Below, piece by piece: positions 8,714-15,877 of a stretch of DNA of 64,000 nucleotides. Each line of letters opens with the position of its first letter. Positions within the stretch are counted from its first letter, which is position 1. Origin of the DNA: DATIUV01 sp049322755 (GTDB lineage Bacteria; Pseudomonadota; Gammaproteobacteria; Burkholderiales; UBA6910); the NCBI GenBank assembly GCA_049322755.1, contig JBMOQX010000067.1, positions 1 to 64,000 on the forward strand, read 5' to 3'. The position numbers and the translations under genes were made by a program. The notes beneath the pieces were generated by a model. It was not told where the DNA came from. It saw only the letters and a program-made list of their open reading frames with translations, and made no database searches.

Positions 8714-9643
8714 TTACTCGCGGCGGGTGTCCGCTTCGCAGAGGCCGATGTTGGCGCGGTGGGACTGCAGCATCCGCTCCAGCGACAGGCGGATGCAGGC
8801 GTCGGCGACACGCGGCAGCGCGCGCTCGATGCGGCACGCTATCCACTCCTGGCCGCGGATCAGGTTGTGCAGCGGCCGGGCGGGCCGGTCGCCCGAGGCG
8901 ATGCCGTCGGGGTTCGCGGCGGCGCTCGCGGGCTCCGCCCCGAGGCTGTGGAGGAGCTCCGTCAGCACCTGGCAGTTATGCTTGGCGTCGTGCCGGATCA
9001 GGCGCAGCCGCAGCCACGCCGCGCTGTCGGGCGTCAGCGTGGCAATGAGCCTGCCCAGCAGGCGCACTCCGGGGCGCTCCGCGGCGAGCAGTGTGTTGAG
9101 CAGCGCCTGCAGCTCTTCGCGCGACATCGGCGGCGGCGGGGAGACGTCGTCCGCCCGCGCGCCGGCCGCCGGCATCGACGCGGACGGCCGGGTTGTCGGC
9201 GCACGTCCGCGCGTGACCGCTTCCGCCAGCCACGCCACGGTGGCGAAGTCGTCCACCAGCACGAGACCCGAGCCGCTCACGTAATGGATGCCCGCTTCCG
9301 TCACGATGAAGTCCATCGGCACGTCGTGGGGCTGCGGATAGATGGTGTCCAGGCGGCAAAGCTCGTAGGCGACGCCGATCTTGAGCGGCTGCGGCCTGAT
9401 GGCCGCCAGCGTGCGGTCGAAATAGCCGCCGCCGTAGCCGAGCCGGTAGCCGAGCGGGCCGAAGCCGATGGGCGGGATGAGCAGCGCATCCGGGATCACG
9501 GGCGGGCCGTCCGGCACCGGCAGGCCGAACACGCCGGGCGTGACCGGCTTGCCCGGCCACCACTCGCGGAATTCCAGCGGTGCGGCCTTCTCCACCACCA
9601 CGGGCAGCGCCGCACGCGCGCGCCGCTCGCGGAACCAGCGCAC
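8714..9643 (-). CDS. 5-formyltetrahydrofolate cyclo-ligase with extra C-terminal domain; start unclear
   Basis: Residues 1-150 of this frame match 5-formyl-THF cyclo-ligase (GYRLGYGGGYFDRTLA motif, IYPQPHDVPMDFIVTE), which converts folinate to methenyl-THF using ATP. After a low-complexity linker, residues ~175-309 form a second, mainly helical domain (MSREELQALLNTLLAAERPG to the end), which I do not identify. Clear homology continues upstream of GTG 9643 (ERITQLLIRGFPSLESALIG, FCWPYKGEFDP) to about 9800. The frame is closed by TAA at 9821-9823, and no ATG, GTG or TTG lies between. An ATG at 9804 is one frame off. The gene therefore has a frameshifted 5' end or an unusual start. Confidence 0.7.
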   Translation of the reverse strand: MRWFRERRARAALPVVVEKAAPLEFREWWPGKPVTPGVFGLPVPDGPPVIPDALLIPPIGFGPLGYRLGYGGGYFDRTLAAIRPQPLKIGVAYELCRLDTIYPQPHDVPMDFIVTEAGIHYVSGSGLVLVDDFATVAWLAEAVTRGRAPTTRPSASMPAAGARADDVSPPPPMSREELQALLNTLLAAERPGVRLLGRLIATLTPDSAAWLRLRLIRHDAKHNCQVLTELLHSLGAEPASAAANPDGIASGDRPARPLHNLIRGQEWIACRIERALPRVADACIRLSLERMLQSHRANIGLCEADTRRE

Positions 9644-9853
9644 GGCAAAGCGGGGGTCGAACTCGCCCTTGTACGGCCAGCAGAAGCCGATCAGCGCGCT
9701 CTCCAGGGACGGGAAACCCCGGATCAGGAGCTGCGTGATGCGCTCGTTCCAGCGCAGGCGCTGCGCGTCGGGGATGGCGCTGCGGCGTTCCAGCAGCTCG
9801 CATGAATTGCAGCCACCGCTTTACGCCTGCCGGCTGCTGGGCAAAAATACAGC

Positions 9854-10942
9854 ATGAGCGACGACGCACCGAAAGGCGCCGGCAGCGCCCGCAAGGGCCG
9901 CGGCGCGACGCTGAACCTGCAGGGCCGCTTCGAGCGGCTCGGCCGCGAGGCGTTCGACGACGGCTGGGAGCGGCCGGACGAGGACGAGCCCCCACGGCCG
10001 AAGACCGTCGTCACGGACGAGCGGGCGAAGTCCATCATTTCCCGCAACGACTCGCCCGACATCCCTTTCGAGCAGTCGATCAATCCGTATCGCGGCTGCG
10101 AGGTGGGCTGTGCCTACTGCTATGCCCGCCCCACCCACGCCTACCTCGGGCTTTCACCGGGGCTCGATTTCGAGACCAGGATCTTCGCCAAGGTGAACGC
10201 CGCCGAGCTTTTGGCGAAGGAACTGGCGGCGCCGGGTTACCGGGTGAGCACCATTTCCATCGGCGCCAACACCGATCCCTACCAGCCGGCGGAGCGGGAG
10301 CTGCGCATCACGCGTTCGGTGCTGGAGGTGCTGGCGGCGTGCGAGCATCCGCTGGGTATCGTGACCAAGAACGCGATGATCGAGCGCGACATCGACCTGC
10401 TGGCGCCGATGGCGCAGAAGAACCTGGCGCGCGCCTTCGTTTCGGTCACCAACCTGGACAACCAGCTGGCGCGGCGGCTGGAGCCGCGCGCCTGCGCGCC
10501 GCTGCGGCGGCTGGCGGCGATCAAACGCCTCGCGGACGCCGGCATTCCGGTGGGGGTGATGGTGGCACCGGTGATTCCGTTTCTCACCGATCGTTTCCTG
10601 GAGGAGACGCTGGAACGGGCACGCGACGCCGGCGCCGTGATGGCCGGCTACGTGGTGCTGCGCCTGCCGCACGAAGTGGCGCCGCTGATGCGCGACTGGC
10701 TGGCGGTGCATTACCCGCAGAAGGCGGAGCACGTCATGAACCTGGTGCGGCAGCTGCGCGGCGGCAAGGACTACGACGCCGCGTTCGGCCGGCGCCAGCG
10801 CGGCACCGGAGAGTTCGCCGACCTGATCGCCACGCGCTTCCGGCTGGCGTGCCGGCGCCTCGGCTTCAACGGGGAGCGCGAACCGCTGGACACCACCCGC
10901 TTCCGCCCGCCGCGCACGACGCCGCAGCTGGACCTGTTCTGA
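9854..10942 (+). CDS. PA0069-family radical SAM protein (SplB-like)
   Basis: A 362-residue radical SAM protein. The cluster motif CEVGCAYCYARP supplies CxxxCxxC near residue 85, followed by GANTDPYQPAERELRITR and VTKNAMIERDIDLL, both typical of the PA0069/Rv2578c family related to spore photoproduct lyase. The C-terminus ends in PQLDLF. The cellular role of this family is not established; a radical-based DNA or nucleotide repair role is only suggested by similarity. The start codon lies about 50 bp from the divergent cyclo-ligase region. Confidence 0.8.
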   Translation: MSDDAPKGAGSARKGRGATLNLQGRFERLGREAFDDGWERPDEDEPPRPKTVVTDERAKSIISRNDSPDIPFEQSINPYRGCEVGCAYCYARPTHAYLGLSPGLDFETRIFAKVNAAELLAKELAAPGYRVSTISIGANTDPYQPAERELRITRSVLEVLAACEHPLGIVTKNAMIERDIDLLAPMAQKNLARAFVSVTNLDNQLARRLEPRACAPLRRLAAIKRLADAGIPVGVMVAPVIPFLTDRFLEETLERARDAGAVMAGYVVLRLPHEVAPLMRDWLAVHYPQKAEHVMNLVRQLRGGKDYDAAFGRRQRGTGEFADLIATRFRLACRRLGFNGEREPLDTTRFRPPRTTPQLDLF

Positions 10943-11016
10943 CCCGGTGCCCTGGAGCGGCCCCGTTACAATAGTGGCCCATGGCCCACGGGGGGCCGCG
11001 AGGAAAAGAGAAGCCG

Positions 11017-11340
11017 ATGAAACGAACCCTGCTGCTGGCCGCGGCGCTTTGCGCTGCCCTGGCCTGGGTCGCACCGGTCGGCGCAGCAGCTGCACGCGGC
11101 GATCCGGCGCGTCACCGACCAGCCGGTGAAGTGGGTGATCAACACCGGCGGCCAGGACCACCGCTCTACGACTACCTGGTCCTGCTGCGAACCCACATGA
11201 AGAAGGCGGTGGCCGACCTGGTGGAGCTGCAGCAGGCGATCGACACGCTGGACCAGAGCGCGTTCGCGCGGCTGGCCAATTACGACGAACTCAAGGGCGG
11301 CAACGCCAGCCGCGCGTACCTGGAGGCCGAAGCCGAGTGA
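11017..11340 (+). pseudogene. Collapsed MBL-fold metallohydrolase (quinoprotein-relay type)
   Basis: The gene keeps a signal peptide (MKRTLLLAAALCAALAWVAP). In the next frame, around 11080-11165, it reads LHAAIRRVTDQPVKWVINTG GQDHR, a standard piece of periplasmic MBL-fold hydrolases. It then jumps back to YDYLVLLRTHMKKAVADLVE and LANYDELKGGNASRAYLEAE, the C-terminal end of the same family. The zinc-binding HxHxDH core and most of the middle are missing, so there is at least one frameshift and one large deletion. The 107-residue open frame is not expected to be functional. Confidence 0.65.
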
Positions 11341-11426
11341 CCGGCCGCCGCCTTCGTCCGGCTGCGCCGGTGGGGGGCGGCAGTGTTAAGCTTTGGCCTA
11401 TCAAACCGTCGCGTTGGAGGCATTTC

Positions 11427-12044
11427 GTGATCCGGGGCCATGCGCGCCCGCTGTGGGTCCTGGCAGCCGCCGCGCTGATGGCTGGCTGCGCGTCCACCCA
11501 GTTCACCAATATCTGGAAGGACCCGAACTACGTTGGCGGGCCGTTCAAGAAAATCGTGGTGATGGGCGTGAGCGGCGAGGACGCCAGGCGCCGCACGTTC
11601 GAGGACATCTTCACCGCCAAGCTGCGCGCGGCCGGCGTGGAGGCCGTGCCGAGCTACACGCTGGTTCCCGAGAACGGCAAGGTGGACAAGGAGCGGCTGC
11701 GGGCGGCGGTGCAGAAGGCCGGCGCCGACGGCGCGCTGGTCACGCGGCTGGTGAGCATCGACCACGAGACCCGGTACTCGCCGGGCTACGTGTCGGTGGT
11801 GCCGGCGGTGGGCTATTACCGCGATTTCTACGGCTACTACTCGTCGGCCTGGACGTATTACACGCCGCCGCAGGTGTACCAGTACGACGTGGTGACGCTG
11901 GAGACCAACCTGTGGGACGTGACGAAGGAGTCGCTGGTGTGGTCCGCCACCACCGAGACGTTCGCGCCGGGCGAGTTCCGCCGGGAGGTGGCGGCGTTTT
12001 CCGACCTGGTGGTGGGCGCGCTCAGGGAAAAGCGCCTGATCTGA
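11427..12044 (+). CDS. DUF4136-like lipoprotein
   Basis: A 205-residue predicted lipoprotein. GTG 11427 is chosen because GGAGG lies six bases upstream and the resulting leader ends in a lipobox, LMAGC, with the lipidated cysteine near residue 21. The mature part starts STQFTNIWKDPNYVGGPFKK and has a tyrosine-rich stretch (YYRDFYGYYSSAWTYYTPP). The opening and overall shape resemble DUF4136-type outer-membrane lipoproteins. No function is known. It is followed after 52 bp by the DUF4124 gene on the same strand. Confidence 0.7.
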   Translation: MIRGHARPLWVLAAAALMAGCASTQFTNIWKDPNYVGGPFKKIVVMGVSGEDARRRTFEDIFTAKLRAAGVEAVPSYTLVPENGKVDKERLRAAVQKAGADGALVTRLVSIDHETRYSPGYVSVVPAVGYYRDFYGYYSSAWTYYTPPQVYQYDVVTLETNLWDVTKESLVWSATTETFAPGEFRREVAAFSDLVVGALREKRLI

Positions 12045-12096
12045 CGCCGGCCGGCGGCCGCACCGAAGCACGCAAGCGGAAACAGGGGAGCGGGGA

Positions 12097-12573
12097 ATGC
12101 TGAACAAATCGATGCGCGTCATCACAGCGGCGGTCCTGGCGATGGGCTGCGCGGTTGCGCTGGCCCAGACCGTCTACCGGTCCACGATGCCCGACGGGCG
12201 CGTGATTTTCGGCGATTCGCCGGCGCCGGGGGCGGCGAAGGTGGAAACCATGCGCACGCCGTCGCCCCCGACGGTGGCCCCGCCCGCGACGCCCGAGCAG
12301 GTGCAGCGCGTCCAGGAGGCCGCCGGGGAGCGCGCCGAGCAGCGGCGCGACGCGCAGCAGCGGCTGGAGGAGGCGCGCAACGAGCTGTCGCGCGCCGAGG
12401 AAGCGGTGGCCACCGGCAAGGAGCCGCTGCCCGGCGAGCGCCTCGGCATCGCCGGCGGCGGCACGCGGCTCTCCGACGAGTACTGGGCGCGCCAGCAGCG
12501 GCTGAAGGACGCGGTTGCCGAGGCGCAGCGCAAGATCGAGGCGGCGCAGGCCGAACTGAACCGGCTGCACTGA
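12097..12573 (+). CDS. DUF4124 domain-containing periplasmic protein
   Basis: A 158-residue protein with a signal peptide (MRVITAAVLAMGCAVALAQ) and a DUF4124 domain, seen as TVYRSTMPDGRVIFGDSPAP directly after cleavage. A proline-rich linker leads to a long charged helix (EQVQRVQEAAGERAEQRRDA to the C-terminus) that should form a coiled coil. DUF4124 proteins are common in beta- and gammaproteobacteria and are thought to be envelope proteins without a known activity. Confidence 0.75.
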   Translation: MLNKSMRVITAAVLAMGCAVALAQTVYRSTMPDGRVIFGDSPAPGAAKVETMRTPSPPTVAPPATPEQVQRVQEAAGERAEQRRDAQQRLEEARNELSRAEEAVATGKEPLPGERLGIAGGGTRLSDEYWARQQRLKDAVAEAQRKIEAAQAELNRLH

Positions 12574-12622
12574 GCACGGCGCAGCGCGCTGGCGGCAGCC
12601 GCACGCTCTGTGGCAGAATCGG

Positions 12623-12745
12623 CGCGGGAGATGGTATGCCTCCCGGCGCACGGCCCCCGGGCCGCGGCCGAACCGCCCGCCCCCTTGGGGCGCGGCCGAT
12701 GATGCCTACGCTGGATCCGGACGGGTCGCGTAGGCATTTTTTGCG
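12623..12745 (+). ncRNA. Fluoride riboswitch (crcB motif) with terminator
   Basis: The aptamer begins around 12625 with GGGAGATGGTATGCCTCCC, continues with the pseudoknot partner AACCGCC at 12671, and ends in TGATGCCTAC near 12700-12709. These match the GATGG, AACCGCC and TGATG-CCTAC landmarks of the crcB RNA. The last strand is also the left arm of an intrinsic terminator: a 10-bp stem (12702-12711 with 12728-12737) and six Ts. Fluoride binding would keep the aptamer folded and prevent termination upstream of crcB. Confidence 0.85.
12702..12742 (+). terminator. Intrinsic terminator serving as riboswitch expression platform
   Basis: ATGCCTACGC at 12702-12711 pairs with GCGTAGGCAT at 12728-12737 and is followed by a run of six Ts (12737-12742). 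The left arm overlaps the 3' strand of the fluoride aptamer, so the two structures are mutually exclusive. Confidence 0.8.
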
Positions 12746-12783
12746 CCCCTGTCCAACGAAGAACTCGATGAAAGGACAGGTTC

Positions 12784-13167
12784 ATGCTGAGCTCCATCTT
12801 CGCCGTCTCCCTGGGCGCGGCCGGCGGCGCGCTGCTGCGCTGGGGTCTGGGCACCAAGCTCAACGCCCTCTATCCCGCGATCCCGCTGGGGACGCTCTCC
12901 GCCAACCTGATCGGCGGCTACGCGGTCGGAATCGCCATCGCCTATTTCGCCCAAGCGGTGGAGATCGCGCCGGAATGGCGGCTGCTGATCGTCACCGGTT
13001 TCTGCGGCGGGCTCACCACCTTCTCCACCTTTTCCGCCGAGGTCGTGCTGCTGCTGCAGCAGGGCCGGCTGAACTGGGCGCTGGCGGTCATCGCGCTGCA
13101 TGTCCTCGGTTCGCTCGCCATGACCGTGCTGGGCATCGCCACTTGGCATGGCCTGCAGCTTCGTTGA
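12784..13167 (+). CDS. crcB: Fluoride channel CrcB/Fluc
   Basis: A 127-residue small membrane protein with four hydrophobic segments, the usual length of a Fluc channel. Family motifs include the start GAAGGALLRWGLGTKL, GTLSANLIGGYAVGIAIAYF with its central Asn-Gly, and GFCGGLTTFSTFSAEV. Fluc proteins form dual-topology dimers that let fluoride leave the cytoplasm. The ATG is preceded by AGGACAGG. It is controlled by the fluoride riboswitch directly upstream and followed after 10 bp by the DUF190 gene, a recurrent partner. Confidence 0.92.
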   Translation: MLSSIFAVSLGAAGGALLRWGLGTKLNALYPAIPLGTLSANLIGGYAVGIAIAYFAQAVEIAPEWRLLIVTGFCGGLTTFSTFSAEVVLLLQQGRLNWALAVIALHVLGSLAMTVLGIATWHGLQLR

Positions 13168-13177
13168 GGAGAACGCC

Positions 13178-13498
13178 ATGAACGGATACCAGATCACGTT
13201 CTTCACCCAGCAGAACAGGCGTCACCGCGGCAAGCCGTTGGGGGACTGGCTGGTGCAACTGGCGCAGGAGCTGGGCCTGCGCGGCGCGACGCTGATTCCC
13301 GGAGCCGAGGGCTTCGGCCAGCACCGGCGCCTGCACTCGGTGCACTTTTTCGAGTTGGCCGAGCAGCCGCTGGAAGTGATGCTGGCGGTGACGGAAGAAG
13401 AGGCGGAGCGCCTGTTCCAGCGCCTGCGCGCCGAGGGCGTGCACCTGTTCTACGTCAAGACGCCGGTGGAGTTCGGCGTGCTGGGCGATGAGTCGTAA
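13178..13498 (+). CDS. DUF190 domain-containing protein
   Basis: A 106-residue soluble protein of the DUF190 family, with a ferredoxin-like, PII-like fold expected. The sequence runs from NGYQITFFTQQNRRHRGKPL to FVKTPVEFG-type ending (YVKTPVEFGVLGDES). DUF190 genes often follow crcB and are assumed to assist fluoride export, perhaps as regulators, but this is not proven. Start ATG 13178 has GAGGAG upstream and lies 10 bp after crcB, so it should share the fluoride-controlled transcript. Confidence 0.85.
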   Translation: MNGYQITFFTQQNRRHRGKPLGDWLVQLAQELGLRGATLIPGAEGFGQHRRLHSVHFFELAEQPLEVMLAVTEEEAERLFQRLRAEGVHLFYVKTPVEFGVLGDES

Positions 13499-13531
13499 CC
13501 CCCCTTGGCACCTCGTGGAGAAGAGTTTGCC

Positions 13532-14779
13532 GTGAGCGGGCCGGTCCGTCGATCCGCCGTCGGCGCGCCGACGGCGCGCTGGTTCAACCGCACCGTGGCC
13601 GGCGCCGGGCTCACCAGCGCGCTGGGCGATTTCTGCTACGAAACCACCACCGTGATCCTGCCGGGCTTCCTCGCCGCGCTGGGCCTGCCGGCGGCGGTGC
13701 TGGGCCTGATCGAGGGCATCGCCGACGCGGTGGCGAGCTTCACCAAGATGGCCGCCGGCCATGTCGCCGACCGGCTGGGCCATCGCAAGCTGCTGGTGCT
13801 GGTGGGCTACGGGCTCACGCCGCTGGGCCAGGCGCTGATCGCCCTGGCGGCCGGATGGCCGCTGCTGCTGGCGGGGCGTGTCGTGTCCTGGTTCGGCAAA
13901 GGGCTGCGCGGGCCGTTGCGCGACGCCATCGTGGTGCAGGCGGTCAGTCCGTCGACGCGAGGCAGGGCGTTCGGCTTCCATCGCGCGATGGACACCGTCG
14001 GCGCGGTGGCCGGCCCGCTGCTGGGCGTGGCGCTGCTGGGCTGGGCCCAAGGTTGGCGCTGGCAGGACCCCGCCGGCGCATTCCGCTTCGTACTTTGGCT
14101 TTCGATGATTCCCGGCGCGCTGGCGGTGCTGGCGTTCCTGGTGCTGGTGCGGGACCCGGAGCACTCGCCCAATCCGGCGCTTCGGCTCTGGCGCTCCCTG
14201 CGCGGCCTGCCGTCGCGCTTCAAGCGCTACCTCGGCGCTGTGGGCGTTTTCGGCGTGGGCGATTTTTCGCACGCGCTGCTCATTCTCGCCGCCACCACGC
14301 TGCTGACCCCGCGGATGGGCGTGGTCGAGGCCGCGCAGGTGGCCGGACTCCTTTACGTCTGGCGCAACGGGGTGCAGGCGGCGGCGTCCTATCCGGCCGG
14401 CGCGCTTGCCGACCGCGTCGGACATCTGCCGGTGCTGGTAGCCGGCTACGCGCTGGGCGCGCTCACCGCCGTGCTTACCGGTGCGTGCTTCCTTTTCGGC
14501 GCCGACAGCATCGCGCTGCTGGCCGGCGTGTTCTTCGTCGCCGGCCTGTACGTGGCGGTTCAGGAGGCGCTGGAATCCACCGTGACCGCCGGCATGGTGG
14601 ATTCCGAAAGCCTGGCCACCGGCCTCGGCGCGCTGGGCACCGTCAACGGCACGGCCAAGCTGATCTCCAGCTCCGGGGTGGGCCTGCTTTGGACGCTGGT
14701 GTCCCCGGTGGCCGCGTTCGGAATCGCCGCGGCGTTCATGGTGGCCGGCACGCTGGTGCTCAGGCGCGCGCGCCGCTGA
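13532..14779 (+). CDS. MFS transporter
   Basis: A 415-residue major-facilitator protein with about 12 predicted membrane segments. The family signature between TM2 and TM3 is visible as GHVADRLGHRKLLVLVGYG, and the repeat in the second half as GALADRVGHLPVLVAGYALG. GTG 13532 is selected (GGAGAAGAG upstream) rather than TTG 13505. It starts 33 bp after DUF190 and may be on the same fluoride-controlled transcript, though no link to fluoride is known. The substrate cannot be assigned. Confidence 0.8.
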   Translation: MSGPVRRSAVGAPTARWFNRTVAGAGLTSALGDFCYETTTVILPGFLAALGLPAAVLGLIEGIADAVASFTKMAAGHVADRLGHRKLLVLVGYGLTPLGQALIALAAGWPLLLAGRVVSWFGKGLRGPLRDAIVVQAVSPSTRGRAFGFHRAMDTVGAVAGPLLGVALLGWAQGWRWQDPAGAFRFVLWLSMIPGALAVLAFLVLVRDPEHSPNPALRLWRSLRGLPSRFKRYLGAVGVFGVGDFSHALLILAATTLLTPRMGVVEAAQVAGLLYVWRNGVQAAASYPAGALADRVGHLPVLVAGYALGALTAVLTGACFLFGADSIALLAGVFFVAGLYVAVQEALESTVTAGMVDSESLATGLGALGTVNGTAKLISSSGVGLLWTLVSPVAAFGIAAAFMVAGTLVLRRARR

Positions 14780-14814
14780 CGGCTGGGCGTGGGTTGTCCC
14801 CGCCGGCGGCGGGA

Positions 14815-15804
14815 TCAAGGACGCGGGGTTGCTGCGAGCGCCCCCGGATCCGGCAGCAGCCGCCGCGGCACCCAGCGCAGGTAGCAGAGCATCCCGAACA
14901 GCTCGACCACCGACTGCAGCACGATCACCGCCACGGCGATCTCCCAGCCCGCCGGCAGCGCCAGGGCCAGCGGCAGCACGACGAAGGAGTTGCGGGTGCC
15001 GGCACTGAACACGACGGTGCGCGCCGCCGCGGTGGTCAGTCCGAAGCGCCGCGCCACCATGCGGCCGATCCAGGCCGCCAGGAATACGTAGGCGACGAAC
15101 AGCGCCAGCGCCTCGCCCAGTCGCGCGAGCGGCAGCGTCCGCAGGGTGTCGATCTGGGACGCGGCGATGAGTAGCAACGTGAGTGCCAGCAACGGCACCG
15201 GCGCCCAGCCCAGCGCTTCCAGCGCGCGCGCACCCGAGGTGTGGCGCAACGCCCAGCGCTCGGTGGCGAACGCGGCGGCGAGCGGCAGCAGGATCAGGCC
15301 GACGAACGCCTGCAGGAAGCCGGCGGTGCCCATCGCCGGCAGGGCGGAGGCGCCCATGAACAGCAGCAGGTACGCGGGCAGCAGGACGAACTGCGCCAGC
15401 AGCAGGAGCGGCGTTGCCGCGACGCCAAGCCGCGCATCGCCGCCGCCGAGATAGTTGAACGTGTTGAACCAGTCGGTGCAGGGCACCAGCATCACCAGAT
15501 AAACGCCCAGGCGCAGCGCCGGGTCGTCGGGCAGCAGGCTCGCCATGGCCCAGACCACGAGCGGCACGGCGGCGAAATTGGCGACGAAAAGCGCCGCCAT
15601 GAAGCGCGTGTCCTGCAGCGCCCGGCGCAGGTGGGTGAGGGGCACCTGGCAGAACGTAGCGTAAAGCAGCGCCGCGAGCGCCGGCCAGAGAGCCGGTTCG
15701 AGGGCGCCGCCCGCGGCCGGCGCGGCGAGCCCCAGCGCGCCGCCGGACGCCAGCGCGGCGAGGTAGATCCAGAGCTGATGGCGCTCCAGCGCGATCCGGG
15801 TCAT
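14815..15804 (-). CDS. BASS-family transporter, arsenic resistance-like
   Basis: A 329-residue, ten-helix membrane protein of the bile acid:sodium symporter superfamily, which also contains ACR3 arsenite pumps. The motif LVMLVPCTDWFNTFNYLGGGD resembles the APCTAMVFVWS block of ACR3, with the functional cysteine at the same place. A second block, RTVVFSAGTRNSFVVLPLAL, also fits the superfamily. Proteins of this type are often labelled arsenic resistance protein, but the substrate is not proven. It converges with the MFS gene (35 bp gap) and starts 74 bp after treY on the same strand. Confidence 0.65.
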   Translation of the reverse strand: MTRIALERHQLWIYLAALASGGALGLAAPAAGGALEPALWPALAALLYATFCQVPLTHLRRALQDTRFMAALFVANFAAVPLVVWAMASLLPDDPALRLGVYLVMLVPCTDWFNTFNYLGGGDARLGVAATPLLLLAQFVLLPAYLLLFMGASALPAMGTAGFLQAFVGLILLPLAAAFATERWALRHTSGARALEALGWAPVPLLALTLLLIAASQIDTLRTLPLARLGEALALFVAYVFLAAWIGRMVARRFGLTTAAARTVVFSAGTRNSFVVLPLALALPAGWEIAVAVIVLQSVVELFGMLCYLRWVPRRLLPDPGALAATPRP

Positions 15805-15877
15805 GGCAGCGGGCGCCGCCGCCGTGCGGGGCGGGACGCGCAGCGCAACGGATTCGCCGGAGCGGGCGCCGCCGGCG

